64,000 nt of DNA. Origin: Achromobacter denitrificans NBRC 15125 (GTDB taxonomy: Bacteria; Pseudomonadota; Gammaproteobacteria; Burkholderiales; Burkholderiaceae_B). This document shows, in pieces, positions 49,286 to 57,286 of the stretch. Numbering within the stretch: position 1 is the first letter of the stretch; each line of letters opens with the position of its first letter. The stretch lies in NCBI RefSeq assembly GCF_001571365.1, contig NZ_BCTQ01000001.1:434001-498000 (forward strand), in the 5' to 3' direction. The notes beneath the pieces were generated by a model, which saw only the letters and a list, made by a program, of their open reading frames with translations, was not told the origin of the DNA and made no database searches. The position numbers and the translations under genes are program-made.

Positions 49286-49724
49286 AATGTCCGCCAGGCA
49301 GGCCTTCGAGCAAGCGCTGGCAACGCACAGACCCGCCTTCGAACACTTCTTTCTGGCACGGCTGCTGGCGCTTCGGTTCGACTACCCGGAGCGGCAATGC
49401 GTGATCACGTTCGAGGCCAAGGACTTCATGTTCAACCCCCAGGGCTCCTTGCATGGCGGAATCATTGCGACGGTGCTGGACATCTCGATGGGCCATCTTC
49501 TGAACCGCCGGCAAGGGCCCGGCGCGACGCTGGAGATGAAAACGCAGTACGTGAAGGCGGCACGCGCAGGGACGATGCGCTGTTGCAGTGAATTCATCAA
49601 GCTCGGCCAGGGCATTTCCTATTTGCGTGCAGTCATGACCGACGCCGACGGCGACACGGTGGCGTTCGCCACGTCGACCTGGAAACGTCTGAAACCGCCC
49701 GCGGAGCGCTCGTCCAAGTCGTAA
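49278..49724 (+). CDS. PaaI-type hotdog-fold thioesterase
   Basis: 148 residues with the hotdog signature NPQGSLHGGIIATVLDISMGHLL, where the His-Gly-Gly and following Asp are active-site positions in PaaI/4HBT proteins, and strands ATLEMKTQYVKAARAG. It hydrolyses an acyl-CoA, either as the product-release step of this pathway or to rescue trapped CoA. The unusual sequence RCCSEF is in the strand region. It overlaps the CoA-transferase gene, so the pair is coupled. Confidence 0.85.
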   Translation: MDEMSARQAFEQALATHRPAFEHFFLARLLALRFDYPERQCVITFEAKDFMFNPQGSLHGGIIATVLDISMGHLLNRRQGPGATLEMKTQYVKAARAGTMRCCSEFIKLGQGISYLRAVMTDADGDTVAFATSTWKRLKPPAERSSKS

Positions 49725-49805
49725 GTCACAGCCAAAGGTAGGGCCGGGAGGTAGCCGTCCGGAGACGGCTGCCGCCCATTTTTTAAAACGATAAAGGAGA
49801 CAAAG

Positions 49806-50774
49806 ATGAAGCGGATGAAGAGGCTCGCGGCGGCCGGCGCAATATGCGCCGCAATGCCGGGCGTTGCGACAAGCGCGGATTGGCCCGGAAAGCCGATGAC
49901 CGTGATCGTGCCCTACGGACCCGGTGGCGGCGTCGATGTTTTCACCCGGCCGCTGGCTGCCGGATTGTCGAAGGAGCTGGGCCAGCCGATGATCGTCGAA
50001 AACCGGCCCGGCGCCGGCGGCATCATAGGCGTGCAGCACGTTTCCAAGGCGAATCCGGATGGCTACACCTACCTGTCCGGCGGGGTGCACCAACCGATGG
50101 CGGAAGGGCTGTACCCGAAACGCAATTACGACCTGGACAAGGATTTCGTGCCCGTGGCGCTTACCGCCTATGTGCCGACCGTCCTGGTGGTCACCAACAA
50201 CGCGCCCTACAAGACGGTCCGGGAATTCGTCGCCTACGCAAAAGCCCACCCGGGAGATATCAACTACTGCTCTTCAGGCAACGGCACATCGCAACACCTC
50301 GTGGGCGAACAGTTCAAGCGCCTGACCGGCATCAACGTGACGCACGTCCCCTATCGCGGCACCGCCGCGGCGATGACCGATCTCATCGCCGGCCATTGCT
50401 CCCTCATGTTCGACGGCCTCGGCACGTCCGCATCGCAGATCCGCAGCGGCAGCATCCGTCCCCTGGCCGTCGTCACCAAAAACCGCAGCACCTTGTTTCC
50501 CGATATCCCGACGCTCAAGGAAGCGGGCGGCCCTGACATGGACGCCACCATCTGGTACGGTTGGTGGACTCGGCAAGGCACTCCGCCGGCGGTCGTGAAA
50601 CGCATGGCGGAGGCGATTCGCAACACCTTGAAGGATCCCGCGGTGGCCGAGACCTGGAAGCTGCAAGGCGCTGAAGTCCCCACCATGCCCTACGCCGAAA
50701 CCGGCCCCTACGTTCACGCCGAAATCGAGCGCTGGACGCAGGCCGTCAAGGAGCTGGGCATTTCGGTGGATTGA
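49806..50774 (+). CDS. Bug-family tripartite tricarboxylate transporter receptor
   Basis: A 322-residue periplasmic binding protein. A signal peptide (cleavage near Ala24, TSA-D) is followed by WPGKPMTVIVPYGPGGGVDVFTRPLA, the conserved Bug ligand loop, and VVENRPGAGGIIGVQ. Bug receptors bind small organic acids with the TctAB permease, but no permease gene is nearby, as is common for the large orphan Bug sets of Bordetella. A GGAG site precedes the ATG; 81 bp separate it from the thioesterase gene. Confidence 0.92.
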   Translation: MKRMKRLAAAGAICAAMPGVATSADWPGKPMTVIVPYGPGGGVDVFTRPLAAGLSKELGQPMIVENRPGAGGIIGVQHVSKANPDGYTYLSGGVHQPMAEGLYPKRNYDLDKDFVPVALTAYVPTVLVVTNNAPYKTVREFVAYAKAHPGDINYCSSGNGTSQHLVGEQFKRLTGINVTHVPYRGTAAAMTDLIAGHCSLMFDGLGTSASQIRSGSIRPLAVVTKNRSTLFPDIPTLKEAGGPDMDATIWYGWWTRQGTPPAVVKRMAEAIRNTLKDPAVAETWKLQGAEVPTMPYAETGPYVHAEIERWTQAVKELGISVD

Positions 50775-50856
50775 ACCACCGGCCGCCGGCCCGAGTGGCG
50801 CGGCCATGGATCCGCGCCACTCGCCCGACGCATGAACCACTGTCAGGAGCGAGAAG

Positions 50857-52338
50857 ATGCAGAGATTTGAAAACCTCATCGGAGGAAGAATGACGCCGGC
50901 GGCCTCCGGCCGTTGGATGGCCAGCCTCGACCCCTACAAGAACGAGAACTGGTGCGAAGTGCCGGACAGCGACCAGGGCGATGTCGACGCCGCCGTCGCC
51001 GCCGCCAAGGCCGCATTCCATTCGCCCGAGTGGGCGAAGATGTCCGCCACCGCCCGCGGGGCGCTGCTGCGCCGAGTGGGAGATCTGATCGCCGAAAATG
51101 CGGACAGGCTTGCCGAGATCGAGGTCAGGGACAACGGCAAGCTGCTCGGCGAAATGCGGATCCAGCTGCAGACCATCCCCCAGTGGTACTACTACTACGC
51201 GGGGCTGGCGGACAAGATCGAAGGCGCCGTCCTGCCGATAGACAAGCCGGACCAATTCGTCTTCACGCGATGGGAACCCCTGGGCGTGGTGGCCGCCATC
51301 ACCGCATGGAACTCGCCGCTGCTGCTCTTGACGTGGAAGCTGGCGCCGGGCCTGGCCGCCGGCAACACCTTCGTCATCAAGCCGTCCGAGTTCACCAGCG
51401 CTTCCACCGTCGCATTCGCCGAGCTCTTCGAGCTGGCGGGTTTCCCGCCGGGCGTCGTGAACGTCGTGTGCGGCACGGGCCAGAACGTGGGCGCCCCCCT
51501 CGTCAGCCACCCCGACATCGCCAAGATCGCCTTCACCGGTTCCGACACGGCCGGGAAGGCGATCAACAAGGCCGCGGCCGGGGACCTCAAGCAGGTCACG
51601 CTGGAACTGGGCGGGAAGTCGCCCAATATCGTTTTCGAAGACGCGGATTTCGACGCCGCGCTGGCGGGCGTGGCGTCGGGCATTTTCGCGGCGGCGGGCC
51701 AGACTTGCATCGCCGGGTCGAGATTGCTGCTGCAACGGTCGATCTACGACACGTTCCTCCAGAAGCTCCGGACCATGATGCAAGGCGTGAAGATCGGCGA
51801 CCCGTTCGACGCCGAAACGCAGATCGGACCGTTGGCGAACCTGCCGCATTACAACAAAGTGCTGTCCTGCATCGACGATGCAAAAAAAGAAGGCGCAACC
51901 GTCTTCTGGGGCGGCAAGGCCATCGAACACCCCAGCGGCGGACTGTTCGTGGAACCGACCATCTTCAAGGACGTCTCGAACGACTCCCGGCTCGCCCAGC
52001 AGGAGATATTCGGACCCGTGCTTGCCGTCATCCCCTTCGAGGACGAAGAAGAGGCGCTGCGGATTGCCAATGGCTCCAGGTATGGGCTGGCCGCCGGCGT
52101 ATGGACCAAGGATATGGCGCGCGCCTTTCGCATGTCCGAAGGGATCCAGTCCGGGACGGTGTGGATCAATACCTATCGGGCGCTGAATGTCATGGCGCCA
52201 TTCGGAGGGATGAAAGACAGCGGCCTGGGGCGCGAGAGCGGGCAGGAGATGATCAAGTCGTACTTGCAGGCGAAGACCGTCTGGATCAACAACTCCTCCC
52301 AGGCGCCTGGCAATCCGTTCGTCATGCGACTGAAGTAG
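50857..52338 (+). CDS. NAD(P)-dependent aldehyde dehydrogenase
   Basis: 493 residues of the ALDH superfamily. Catalytic Cys284 is in AAAGQTCIAGSRL, the general base Glu250 is in VTLELGGKSPNIV, the coenzyme site is FTGSDTAGKAI, and the C-terminal motif is EIFGPVLAVIPF. It resembles the betaine-aldehyde/hydroxymuconic-semialdehyde-type group. It ends the rightward operon and could oxidise the aldehyde released by the decarboxylase encoded on the opposite arm. AGGAG precedes the ATG. Confidence 0.93.
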   Translation: MQRFENLIGGRMTPAASGRWMASLDPYKNENWCEVPDSDQGDVDAAVAAAKAAFHSPEWAKMSATARGALLRRVGDLIAENADRLAEIEVRDNGKLLGEMRIQLQTIPQWYYYYAGLADKIEGAVLPIDKPDQFVFTRWEPLGVVAAITAWNSPLLLLTWKLAPGLAAGNTFVIKPSEFTSASTVAFAELFELAGFPPGVVNVVCGTGQNVGAPLVSHPDIAKIAFTGSDTAGKAINKAAAGDLKQVTLELGGKSPNIVFEDADFDAALAGVASGIFAAAGQTCIAGSRLLLQRSIYDTFLQKLRTMMQGVKIGDPFDAETQIGPLANLPHYNKVLSCIDDAKKEGATVFWGGKAIEHPSGGLFVEPTIFKDVSNDSRLAQQEIFGPVLAVIPFEDEEEALRIANGSRYGLAAGVWTKDMARAFRMSEGIQSGTVWINTYRALNVMAPFGGMKDSGLGRESGQEMIKSYLQAKTVWINNSSQAPGNPFVMRLK

Positions 52339-52365
52339 AAAGCGGCCGCCAGGCGGCCTCAAGCC

Positions 52366-52405
52366 GAGCCGGCGCGGAAGACTGCGCGTCTTCCGCGCCG
52401 GGCTC
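52366..52405. terminator. Large hairpin between convergent island operons
   Basis: A 17-bp stem with one bulge (GAGCC + GGCGCGGAAGAC against GTCTTCCGCGCC + GGCTC, loop TGCGC). It lacks a T-run but sits exactly between two convergent genes, so a bidirectional terminator is likely. Confidence 0.6.
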
Positions 52406-52414
52406 GCGCAACGT

Positions 52415-53626
52415 CTACTTCAGCGCGGCGCATTCGCTCGCTTGCGGAGAAATGTAGGCTTGCTCGCCGGGAATCGTCGCCACCCGTTCCGACAGGTCCC
52501 ACTCGCTCTCGCCGTCGGCCTTCACCTTCAACAAGTACATATCGTGGATCAGCATGCCGTCTGCCCGAACGGCGCCGCCCTTCGCATAGAAATCGTCGAT
52601 TTTCATCGCGCCGAGCTTCGCCCGCACGGCATCGGCCCGGTCGGTGCCAGCCTCCCGGACCGCTTGCAGATAAGCCATCGTGGCGGAGTAGATGGCGGCA
52701 TGCGGGGCGGTGGGCGCGGCATTCCTGGAAAATTCCAGGTAGCGCTTTTTCCAGTTGCGCGACGCGTCGTCCAGGTCCCAATACCAGCCGTCGGTGTAGT
52801 GCAGGTCCTTGGCGATATCCACGCCTATGCTCTTCACGTCCGATAGCAGGATGAGCATGCCCGCCAGGCGCTGGCCGGCAGCGACGATGCCGAACTCGTG
52901 CGCTTGCTTGATCGCGTTCACGGTGTCCGTCCCGCCATTGGCCAAGCCGATGATCTTTGCACCCGAAGCCTGGGCCTGCAACAGGTAGGAGGAATAGTCC
53001 GCCGTATTGAGAGGCACGCGCAGGCTCTTCTTCACCGTGCCTCCCATGCCCGTCACGACCCGTGAGGTATCGCGTTCCAGCGCATGGCCGAAGGCGTAGT
53101 CGGCCGCCAGGATGAACCAGGAATCTCCGCCCTCTTTCATGATTGCCGAGGCCGTTCCCGTTGCCAGCGCGTAGGTGTTGTAGCCGTAATGCACGCCGTA
53201 CTTCGTGCAGGCCTTGCCGGTGAGATCGATCGCCCCGGGGCCCGTCGCAATCGTGATCCTGCCTTTGTCTTCCGCCAGCTTCTGCACGGCGAGCGCCACC
53301 GAGGAGTTCGTGAGGTCGGTAATCATGTCGACGTCGGCCGTGTCGAACCACTGGCGCGCCGTCGCCGAGGCGATGTCGACCTTGTTCTGGTGATCGGAAA
53401 AGATCACCTCGATCTTCTTGCCCAGCACCGAGCCGCCGAAGTCCTCGACCGCCATTTTCACCGCGGCGACCGCTCCCGGCCCGCTGAACCCGCTGGAGTA
53501 CATGCCCGACATATCGCCGAGCACGCCGATTTTGACGACATCGCCCGAAATGCCATCCGCCGCCTGGCAGGGCGCGAAGGCCGTGGCCAAGGCGGCGGCA
53601 AGAACGCGCAATCCGACTTTGAACAT
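52415..53626 (-). CDS. ABC transporter substrate-binding protein, branched-chain amino-acid type
   Basis: 403 residues from the ATG reading MFKVGLRVLA, because GGAG lies six bases upstream inside an earlier in-frame ATG (MEKDM). A signal peptide is followed by VVKIGVLGDMSGMYSSGFSGPGAVAAVKMAVEDFGG, typical of Peripla_BP_6/LivJ-like receptors. Relatives bind amino acids, urea, or aromatic and short-chain acids. No permease or ATPase genes are adjacent. It is the last gene of the leftward operon, 32 bp after the alcohol dehydrogenase. Confidence 0.9.
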   Translation of the reverse strand: MFKVGLRVLAAALATAFAPCQAADGISGDVVKIGVLGDMSGMYSSGFSGPGAVAAVKMAVEDFGGSVLGKKIEVIFSDHQNKVDIASATARQWFDTADVDMITDLTNSSVALAVQKLAEDKGRITIATGPGAIDLTGKACTKYGVHYGYNTYALATGTASAIMKEGGDSWFILAADYAFGHALERDTSRVVTGMGGTVKKSLRVPLNTADYSSYLLQAQASGAKIIGLANGGTDTVNAIKQAHEFGIVAAGQRLAGMLILLSDVKSIGVDIAKDLHYTDGWYWDLDDASRNWKKRYLEFSRNAAPTAPHAAIYSATMAYLQAVREAGTDRADAVRAKLGAMKIDDFYAKGGAVRADGMLIHDMYLLKVKADGESEWDLSERVATIPGEQAYISPQASECAALK

Positions 53627-53658
53627 GTCTTTCTCCATGCGATGAGATTCGCGGCCCG

Positions 53659-54708
53659 CTAGGCCGGGATCAGCACACCCTTGCCTGTCGTCTGGGTGTC
53701 GAAGAGGCCATAGGCTTGCTCCGCCTGCTCCAACGGCCAGGAATGCGTGAAGAGCCGGTCGACATCGATCCCGCGCTCGGCGACGAAACGCGCGCAGTCC
53801 GCCTGGCCGCTCCGGCTGAAAGTCCAGCTGCCGTAGATCGACAGCTGCTTGCGGTTCATCTCGGTGCTCACATCGATCGTCACATTGCCCCCCTCGCCGA
53901 GGAAGACCACGCGCCCCCACTTGGCGGCGCTGCGCACGGCCGCGGATCGGGCCGCCGATGAGCCGGTGCAGTCCATGGCGCACGCCGCGCCTCGTCCGCC
54001 GGTGGCCTCGATGATGGCGGCGGCGGGATCCTCGGCGCGGGCATTGATCACGCAATCGGCCCCAAACTCCCTGGCGCGTTCCAACCGGCTGTCGTCGAAG
54101 TCCAGCGCGATAACGCGAGCCCCCATGGCCACGGCCAGCTGCGTCCCGCTCAGCCCGACCGGCCCCTGGCCGAAGATCGCGATGGTGTCTTCGCCGCGCA
54201 GGCCCAGGCGATGCAGGCCGCCCCAGGCCGTGCCTGTCCCGCACGAAATGGCGGCCCCGGCCTGGAACGACAGCTCGTCGGGCAGCGCGACGAGGGAGTC
54301 GGCCGGCACCTTCATATACCGGGCATGCGCCCCGTCGCCGTTCGCGCCGAAGGTGATCGAACCCTCGTCGCACATCTGGGTCCAGCCCGTGCGGCAAGGA
54401 TTGCAGCAACCGCAACCGGAGTAATGATGGTTCATGACGCGCCGGCCGATACGCGCCAGCGGAGAGGTCACGCCCGGCCCCGCCTCGCACACGATGCCGC
54501 AAGGTTCATGGCCCGCAATCACCGGCGCGCCCGATGCGGACGCGAAACCGATCGCGCTGGCGCCGTCGCTGGCCCGATAGTATTTGAGGTCCGTGCCGCA
54601 CATGCCCGAGGCCTTGATCTCGATGATCACCTCGCCAGGACCCGGCGTGGGGTCCGGCACGTCTCTGATCTCCACTTTCCGGTCACCCAGAAAATACACT
54701 GCGCGCAT
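53659..54708 (-). CDS. Zinc-dependent alcohol dehydrogenase (MDR family)
   Basis: 349 residues. Catalytic zinc ligands are Cys37 (GMCGTDLKYY), the His in AGHEPCG and a downstream Cys/Glu. The structural zinc lobe has the four-cysteine pattern CGCCNPCRTGWTQMC, and the Rossmann motif is GQGPVGLSG. It is a threonine-dehydrogenase/sorbitol-dehydrogenase-like enzyme oxidising a secondary or primary alcohol with NAD(P). In this operon it would fit oxidation of a hydroxylated intermediate before decarboxylation; the substrate is unknown. Confidence 0.9.
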   Translation of the reverse strand: MRAVYFLGDRKVEIRDVPDPTPGPGEVIIEIKASGMCGTDLKYYRASDGASAIGFASASGAPVIAGHEPCGIVCEAGPGVTSPLARIGRRVMNHHYSGCGCCNPCRTGWTQMCDEGSITFGANGDGAHARYMKVPADSLVALPDELSFQAGAAISCGTGTAWGGLHRLGLRGEDTIAIFGQGPVGLSGTQLAVAMGARVIALDFDDSRLERAREFGADCVINARAEDPAAAIIEATGGRGAACAMDCTGSSAARSAAVRSAAKWGRVVFLGEGGNVTIDVSTEMNRKQLSIYGSWTFSRSGQADCARFVAERGIDVDRLFTHSWPLEQAEQAYGLFDTQTTGKGVLIPA

Positions 54709-54756
54709 GGATGCACCCCTGCTTCGTTAGGGAATCGGGAAGGAACGGCGAACTGC

Positions 54757-55329
54757 TCAGGCCTGCAGCGCGTGCTTGAAGCGATCCGTGATCGTCGCCC
54801 CATCTCTTTCGGGCACGGTGCGCGGCTGGTCGCCCGGCTCGATCTTCAACACGGCGACCAGGGTGCCGCAACGCCCATGGATCTTTTCGCGCAAGGTGTC
54901 CAGGACGTCCGCCGAGTAGCAGGTCGACGCGTCTTCCAGTCCGCAGGCGCGGGCGACAGCGGCCAGGTTCGTACCGAACCCGGTAGCGGTTTGCTGCATC
55001 CCGGTCTCGGCGTATTGCTCGTTGTCGAGGATGACGATGGAGAGATTCGGCGGGCGATGCTGGGCGATGGTCGAGAACGCGCCCAGCCCCATCAGCATCT
55101 CGCCGTCCCCGGTGAAGACGGTCACGGGGCGCTCCGGTTGCGCAAGCGCCAGCCCCAGTCCCACCATGGCAGCCGACCCCATGGCGCCCCAGTCGTAGAA
55201 GTTCAGCGGATGGTCGCCGGCGGCGAACACGTCGTAAACCGGGGAGCCCAGCCCGGCCACCACCAGCATATCCGCGCGCCCTTGCAGCAGTCGGGCCACG
55301 GCGGGCCTGCGTTCGATTCGTGTAGTCAT
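54757..55329 (-). CDS. Thiamine-diphosphate decarboxylase, beta (TPP-binding) subunit
   Basis: 190 residues equal to the C-terminal domain of 2-oxoacid decarboxylases. The ThDP motif Gly74-Asp75-Gly76-Glu-Met runs to LDNEQYAETGMQQTA. It resembles ComE (sulfopyruvate decarboxylase beta) and the phosphonopyruvate decarboxylase C-terminus. The partner alpha gene lies 23 bp upstream, so a hetero-oligomer is expected. The Asn in the metal site and the YAETG signature are retained, so activity is likely. Substrate specificity cannot be read from the motifs. Confidence 0.88.
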   Translation of the reverse strand: MTTRIERRPAVARLLQGRADMLVVAGLGSPVYDVFAAGDHPLNFYDWGAMGSAAMVGLGLALAQPERPVTVFTGDGEMLMGLGAFSTIAQHRPPNLSIVILDNEQYAETGMQQTATGFGTNLAAVARACGLEDASTCYSADVLDTLREKIHGRCGTLVAVLKIEPGDQPRTVPERDGATITDRFKHALQA

Positions 55330-55352
55330 GTCAGTAACGGTTTCGGATTGGC

Positions 55353-55889
55353 TTACTTCGACCAGTTCTTGCGGCCGATCAGCCGCTGGGACAACAGCAC
55401 CGCAACGCTGCGCCTGGAATGGAAGGCTTGGTCCATGGCCCCCGCGCAGAGATCTCCCACGCCATCCGCCGACTCGGCGCGGAAGACGTCGAACCCCATC
55501 AGTTCGAGCGCGGCGCCAGCCCGCTTTCCCATCGGTATCTGCCACGGGATGTACTCCGCGAACTCGCCTCGCATGGTGACGAGCAGCACCAGGGGCATGC
55601 GGCAATTCTCGGCCAGGGAAAAGAGATTGAGGCAGTTGCCGACGCCGGACGATTGCATCAGCAGCACGCTGCGCACGCCGCCGAGCCACAGCCCCGCGGA
55701 CAGGCCCACGCCCTCCTCTTCGGTGGTCAGCACCGTCGTGCCGATCGACGGATCGTCGGCGCAAAGGTTGATGAGTCCGCGATGCCCTCCATCGGGCACG
55801 TAGGCAACGTGTCCCACGCCGCATCCCTGGAAGGCGGCGTGTATATCCTTTTGCCAAGGACGTATGGCTTGGTCGAGGTCTGCTGTCAT
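55353..55889 (-). CDS. Thiamine-diphosphate decarboxylase, alpha (pyrimidine-binding) subunit
   Basis: 178 residues equal to the N-terminal domain of ThDP decarboxylases. The catalytic Glu that activates the cofactor is in the TTEEEGVGLSAG segment (57-59), and the motif VLLMQSSGVGNCLNLFSLAENCRMPLVLLVTMRG matches ComD/phosphonopyruvate decarboxylase. It leads the leftward operon alpha-beta-ADH-SBP. No Shine-Dalgarno sequence is seen before the ATG (AAGAACCG), which is unusual. The split-gene form contrasts with single-chain benzoylformate or pyruvate decarboxylases. Confidence 0.88.
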   Translation of the reverse strand: MTADLDQAIRPWQKDIHAAFQGCGVGHVAYVPDGGHRGLINLCADDPSIGTTVLTTEEEGVGLSAGLWLGGVRSVLLMQSSGVGNCLNLFSLAENCRMPLVLLVTMRGEFAEYIPWQIPMGKRAGAALELMGFDVFRAESADGVGDLCAGAMDQAFHSRRSVAVLLSQRLIGRKNWSK

Positions 55890-55929
55890 CGGTTCTTGAG
55901 GAGTGGAATCGGTCGTGGTGTTTCACCGG

Positions 55930-55993
55930 ATTAAACTCGTCCGGTCACTCATCCGACAAATTGATAATGCGTATATCATCATTGATATGATGA
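55930..55993 (-). promoter_or_regulatory. Candidate promoter and operator of the decarboxylase operon
   Basis: On the minus strand TTGTCG (55959-55954), an 18-bp spacer, then TTTAAT (55935-55930). Upstream lie nested dyads ATATCA-N4-TGATAT (55973-55988) and TCATCA-N6-TGATGA (55976-55993), a likely regulator site. The dyad differs from those before the HAD operon, so a second regulator may act. Confidence 0.5.
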
Positions 55994-56125
55994 ATGGCCC
56001 TGGCCGGGCCCAGCCTCAAGTCCGATCGCGAATGCGATCACGCCAGGAACAGTCGCCTGGCCATGCGCGGCGGTGCGCGGCCGCCGCCGCGCATGGGGTC
56101 ATCCTTCGGCGCAAGCGTCGCTGCG

Positions 56126-56150
56126 CGGCCCGCGCGGGGAGCGCGGGCCG
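56126..56150 (-). terminator. Hairpin after the reductase gene
   Basis: Perfect 10-bp stem CGGCCCGCGC / GCGCGGGCCG with a five-base loop, 10 bp past the reductase stop. There is no T-run, so termination or mRNA stabilisation is possible. Confidence 0.5.
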
Positions 56151-56159
56151 TTGGAATCG

Positions 56160-57221
56160 CTAGGCCGCCTCGCCCCCCAACAGCAGATGCTCGTCATCGA
56201 CGACCGTCGGCCGCTGCTGGGCATGGAACCCTTCCGTGTATACCGCTTCCGGCTTCGCGCCCAGGCGCAGGGCCGCCTCGACGCTCGCCGTGACAAAGCC
56301 CGGGCTGCCGGCCGCGAATACCGTATGCCTGGACAGGTCCGCGGCCACGGCGGGCAGGACGTCGCCGACGCGGCCCGCGAGGCAGCCGTCGCGCTCTTCC
56401 CGGGTCAGGGTGACGCGGTAATCGAACTTCCGATGCCTGGCCCGCCACCACGCCAGCAGACCCAGCCCGTACACGTCTTCAAGCGTGCGCGCCGAGACCA
56501 GCAGCATCACCGGCTGGCGGAATCCGCGCCGCATGGCCGCCTCGGTCAGGGCGAGTATCGGCGCGAGCCCGGTTCCCGCGGCCAGGCAGAGTATCGGGGA
56601 GTCCACCGCGGGATCGCCGATGAACGTGCCATAGGGCCCCGAGAGCTTGATGCCCTCGCCCGGCATCAGCGTGTCATGCACCCACGCGCTGGTGGCGCCG
56701 CCCTCCATCAGGGCCACCTGCAAGACGAGCTCGCCGTCGGGACGCGGCGCGTTCGAAACCGAGTAGGCCCGGGGCGGGATGCCGGCATCCGGATTGCCCA
56801 GCATCACATACTGGCCGGGCCAGTAGCGCATGGGCTTGCCCAAGGGGCGCAGGCGCAACTCCATGACGCGCGGCGTCAGCCGCCGCTTGTCCGTCACGAC
56901 GAACAGCATGTTCTCGCGCGGCGGGAAAAGCTTGGGCCGCGCGTCGGCGGTGCCCCACTCGATCTCCAGGTTGTCCGCCAGCGGCTTGGCCATGCACATG
57001 AGGCCATAGCCCTGGGCGCGCTCGTCGGCGGTCAGGGCCATGTCGAGCACGGTGCCCTGGTCGAAGGCGCCCGCAAGCACCTTGACCTTGCATTCGCCGC
57101 AGGCCCCTGCGCGGCAGTTGTTCGGTAACGCATATCCCGCCCGCTCCAGCGCGGTCAGCACCGTATCGCCGGGCGAGCACTCCACCGTCCTGCCGGACGG
57201 CTGTATCGTGATGATTGCCAT
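56160..57221 (-). CDS. Oxygenase reductase: [2Fe-2S] ferredoxin-FAD-NAD domains
   Basis: 353 residues. The plant-type ferredoxin domain carries Cys36, Cys41, Cys44 and Cys76. It is followed by a ferredoxin-NADP reductase module with FAD motif RAYSVSNAP near 150 and the nucleotide motif AAGTGLAPILAL. The order matches MmoC/phenol-hydroxylase reductases, which pass electrons from NAD(P)H to diiron oxygenases. It lies 65 bp after the diiron gene in the same direction, so the two form a two-component system. The C-terminus is extended by about 20 residues (HAQQRPTVVDDEHLLLG). Confidence 0.92.
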   Translation of the reverse strand: MAIITIQPSGRTVECSPGDTVLTALERAGYALPNNCRAGACGECKVKVLAGAFDQGTVLDMALTADERAQGYGLMCMAKPLADNLEIEWGTADARPKLFPPRENMLFVVTDKRRLTPRVMELRLRPLGKPMRYWPGQYVMLGNPDAGIPPRAYSVSNAPRPDGELVLQVALMEGGATSAWVHDTLMPGEGIKLSGPYGTFIGDPAVDSPILCLAAGTGLAPILALTEAAMRRGFRQPVMLLVSARTLEDVYGLGLLAWWRARHRKFDYRVTLTREERDGCLAGRVGDVLPAVAADLSRHTVFAAGSPGFVTASVEAALRLGAKPEAVYTEGFHAQQRPTVVDDEHLLLGGEAA

Positions 57222-57286
57222 GTCTAGGCTGCTCCCTGTGCGGCCGGCGGAATGCGAATGCGTCCGCCGGCCGCCTCGCCATGTGC

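Noticed and set aside
54757..55889. Acetolactate synthase or benzoylformate decarboxylase
   Set aside because: Those are single chains of over 500 residues; here two short subunits of 178 and 190 residues match the ComD/ComE split form.
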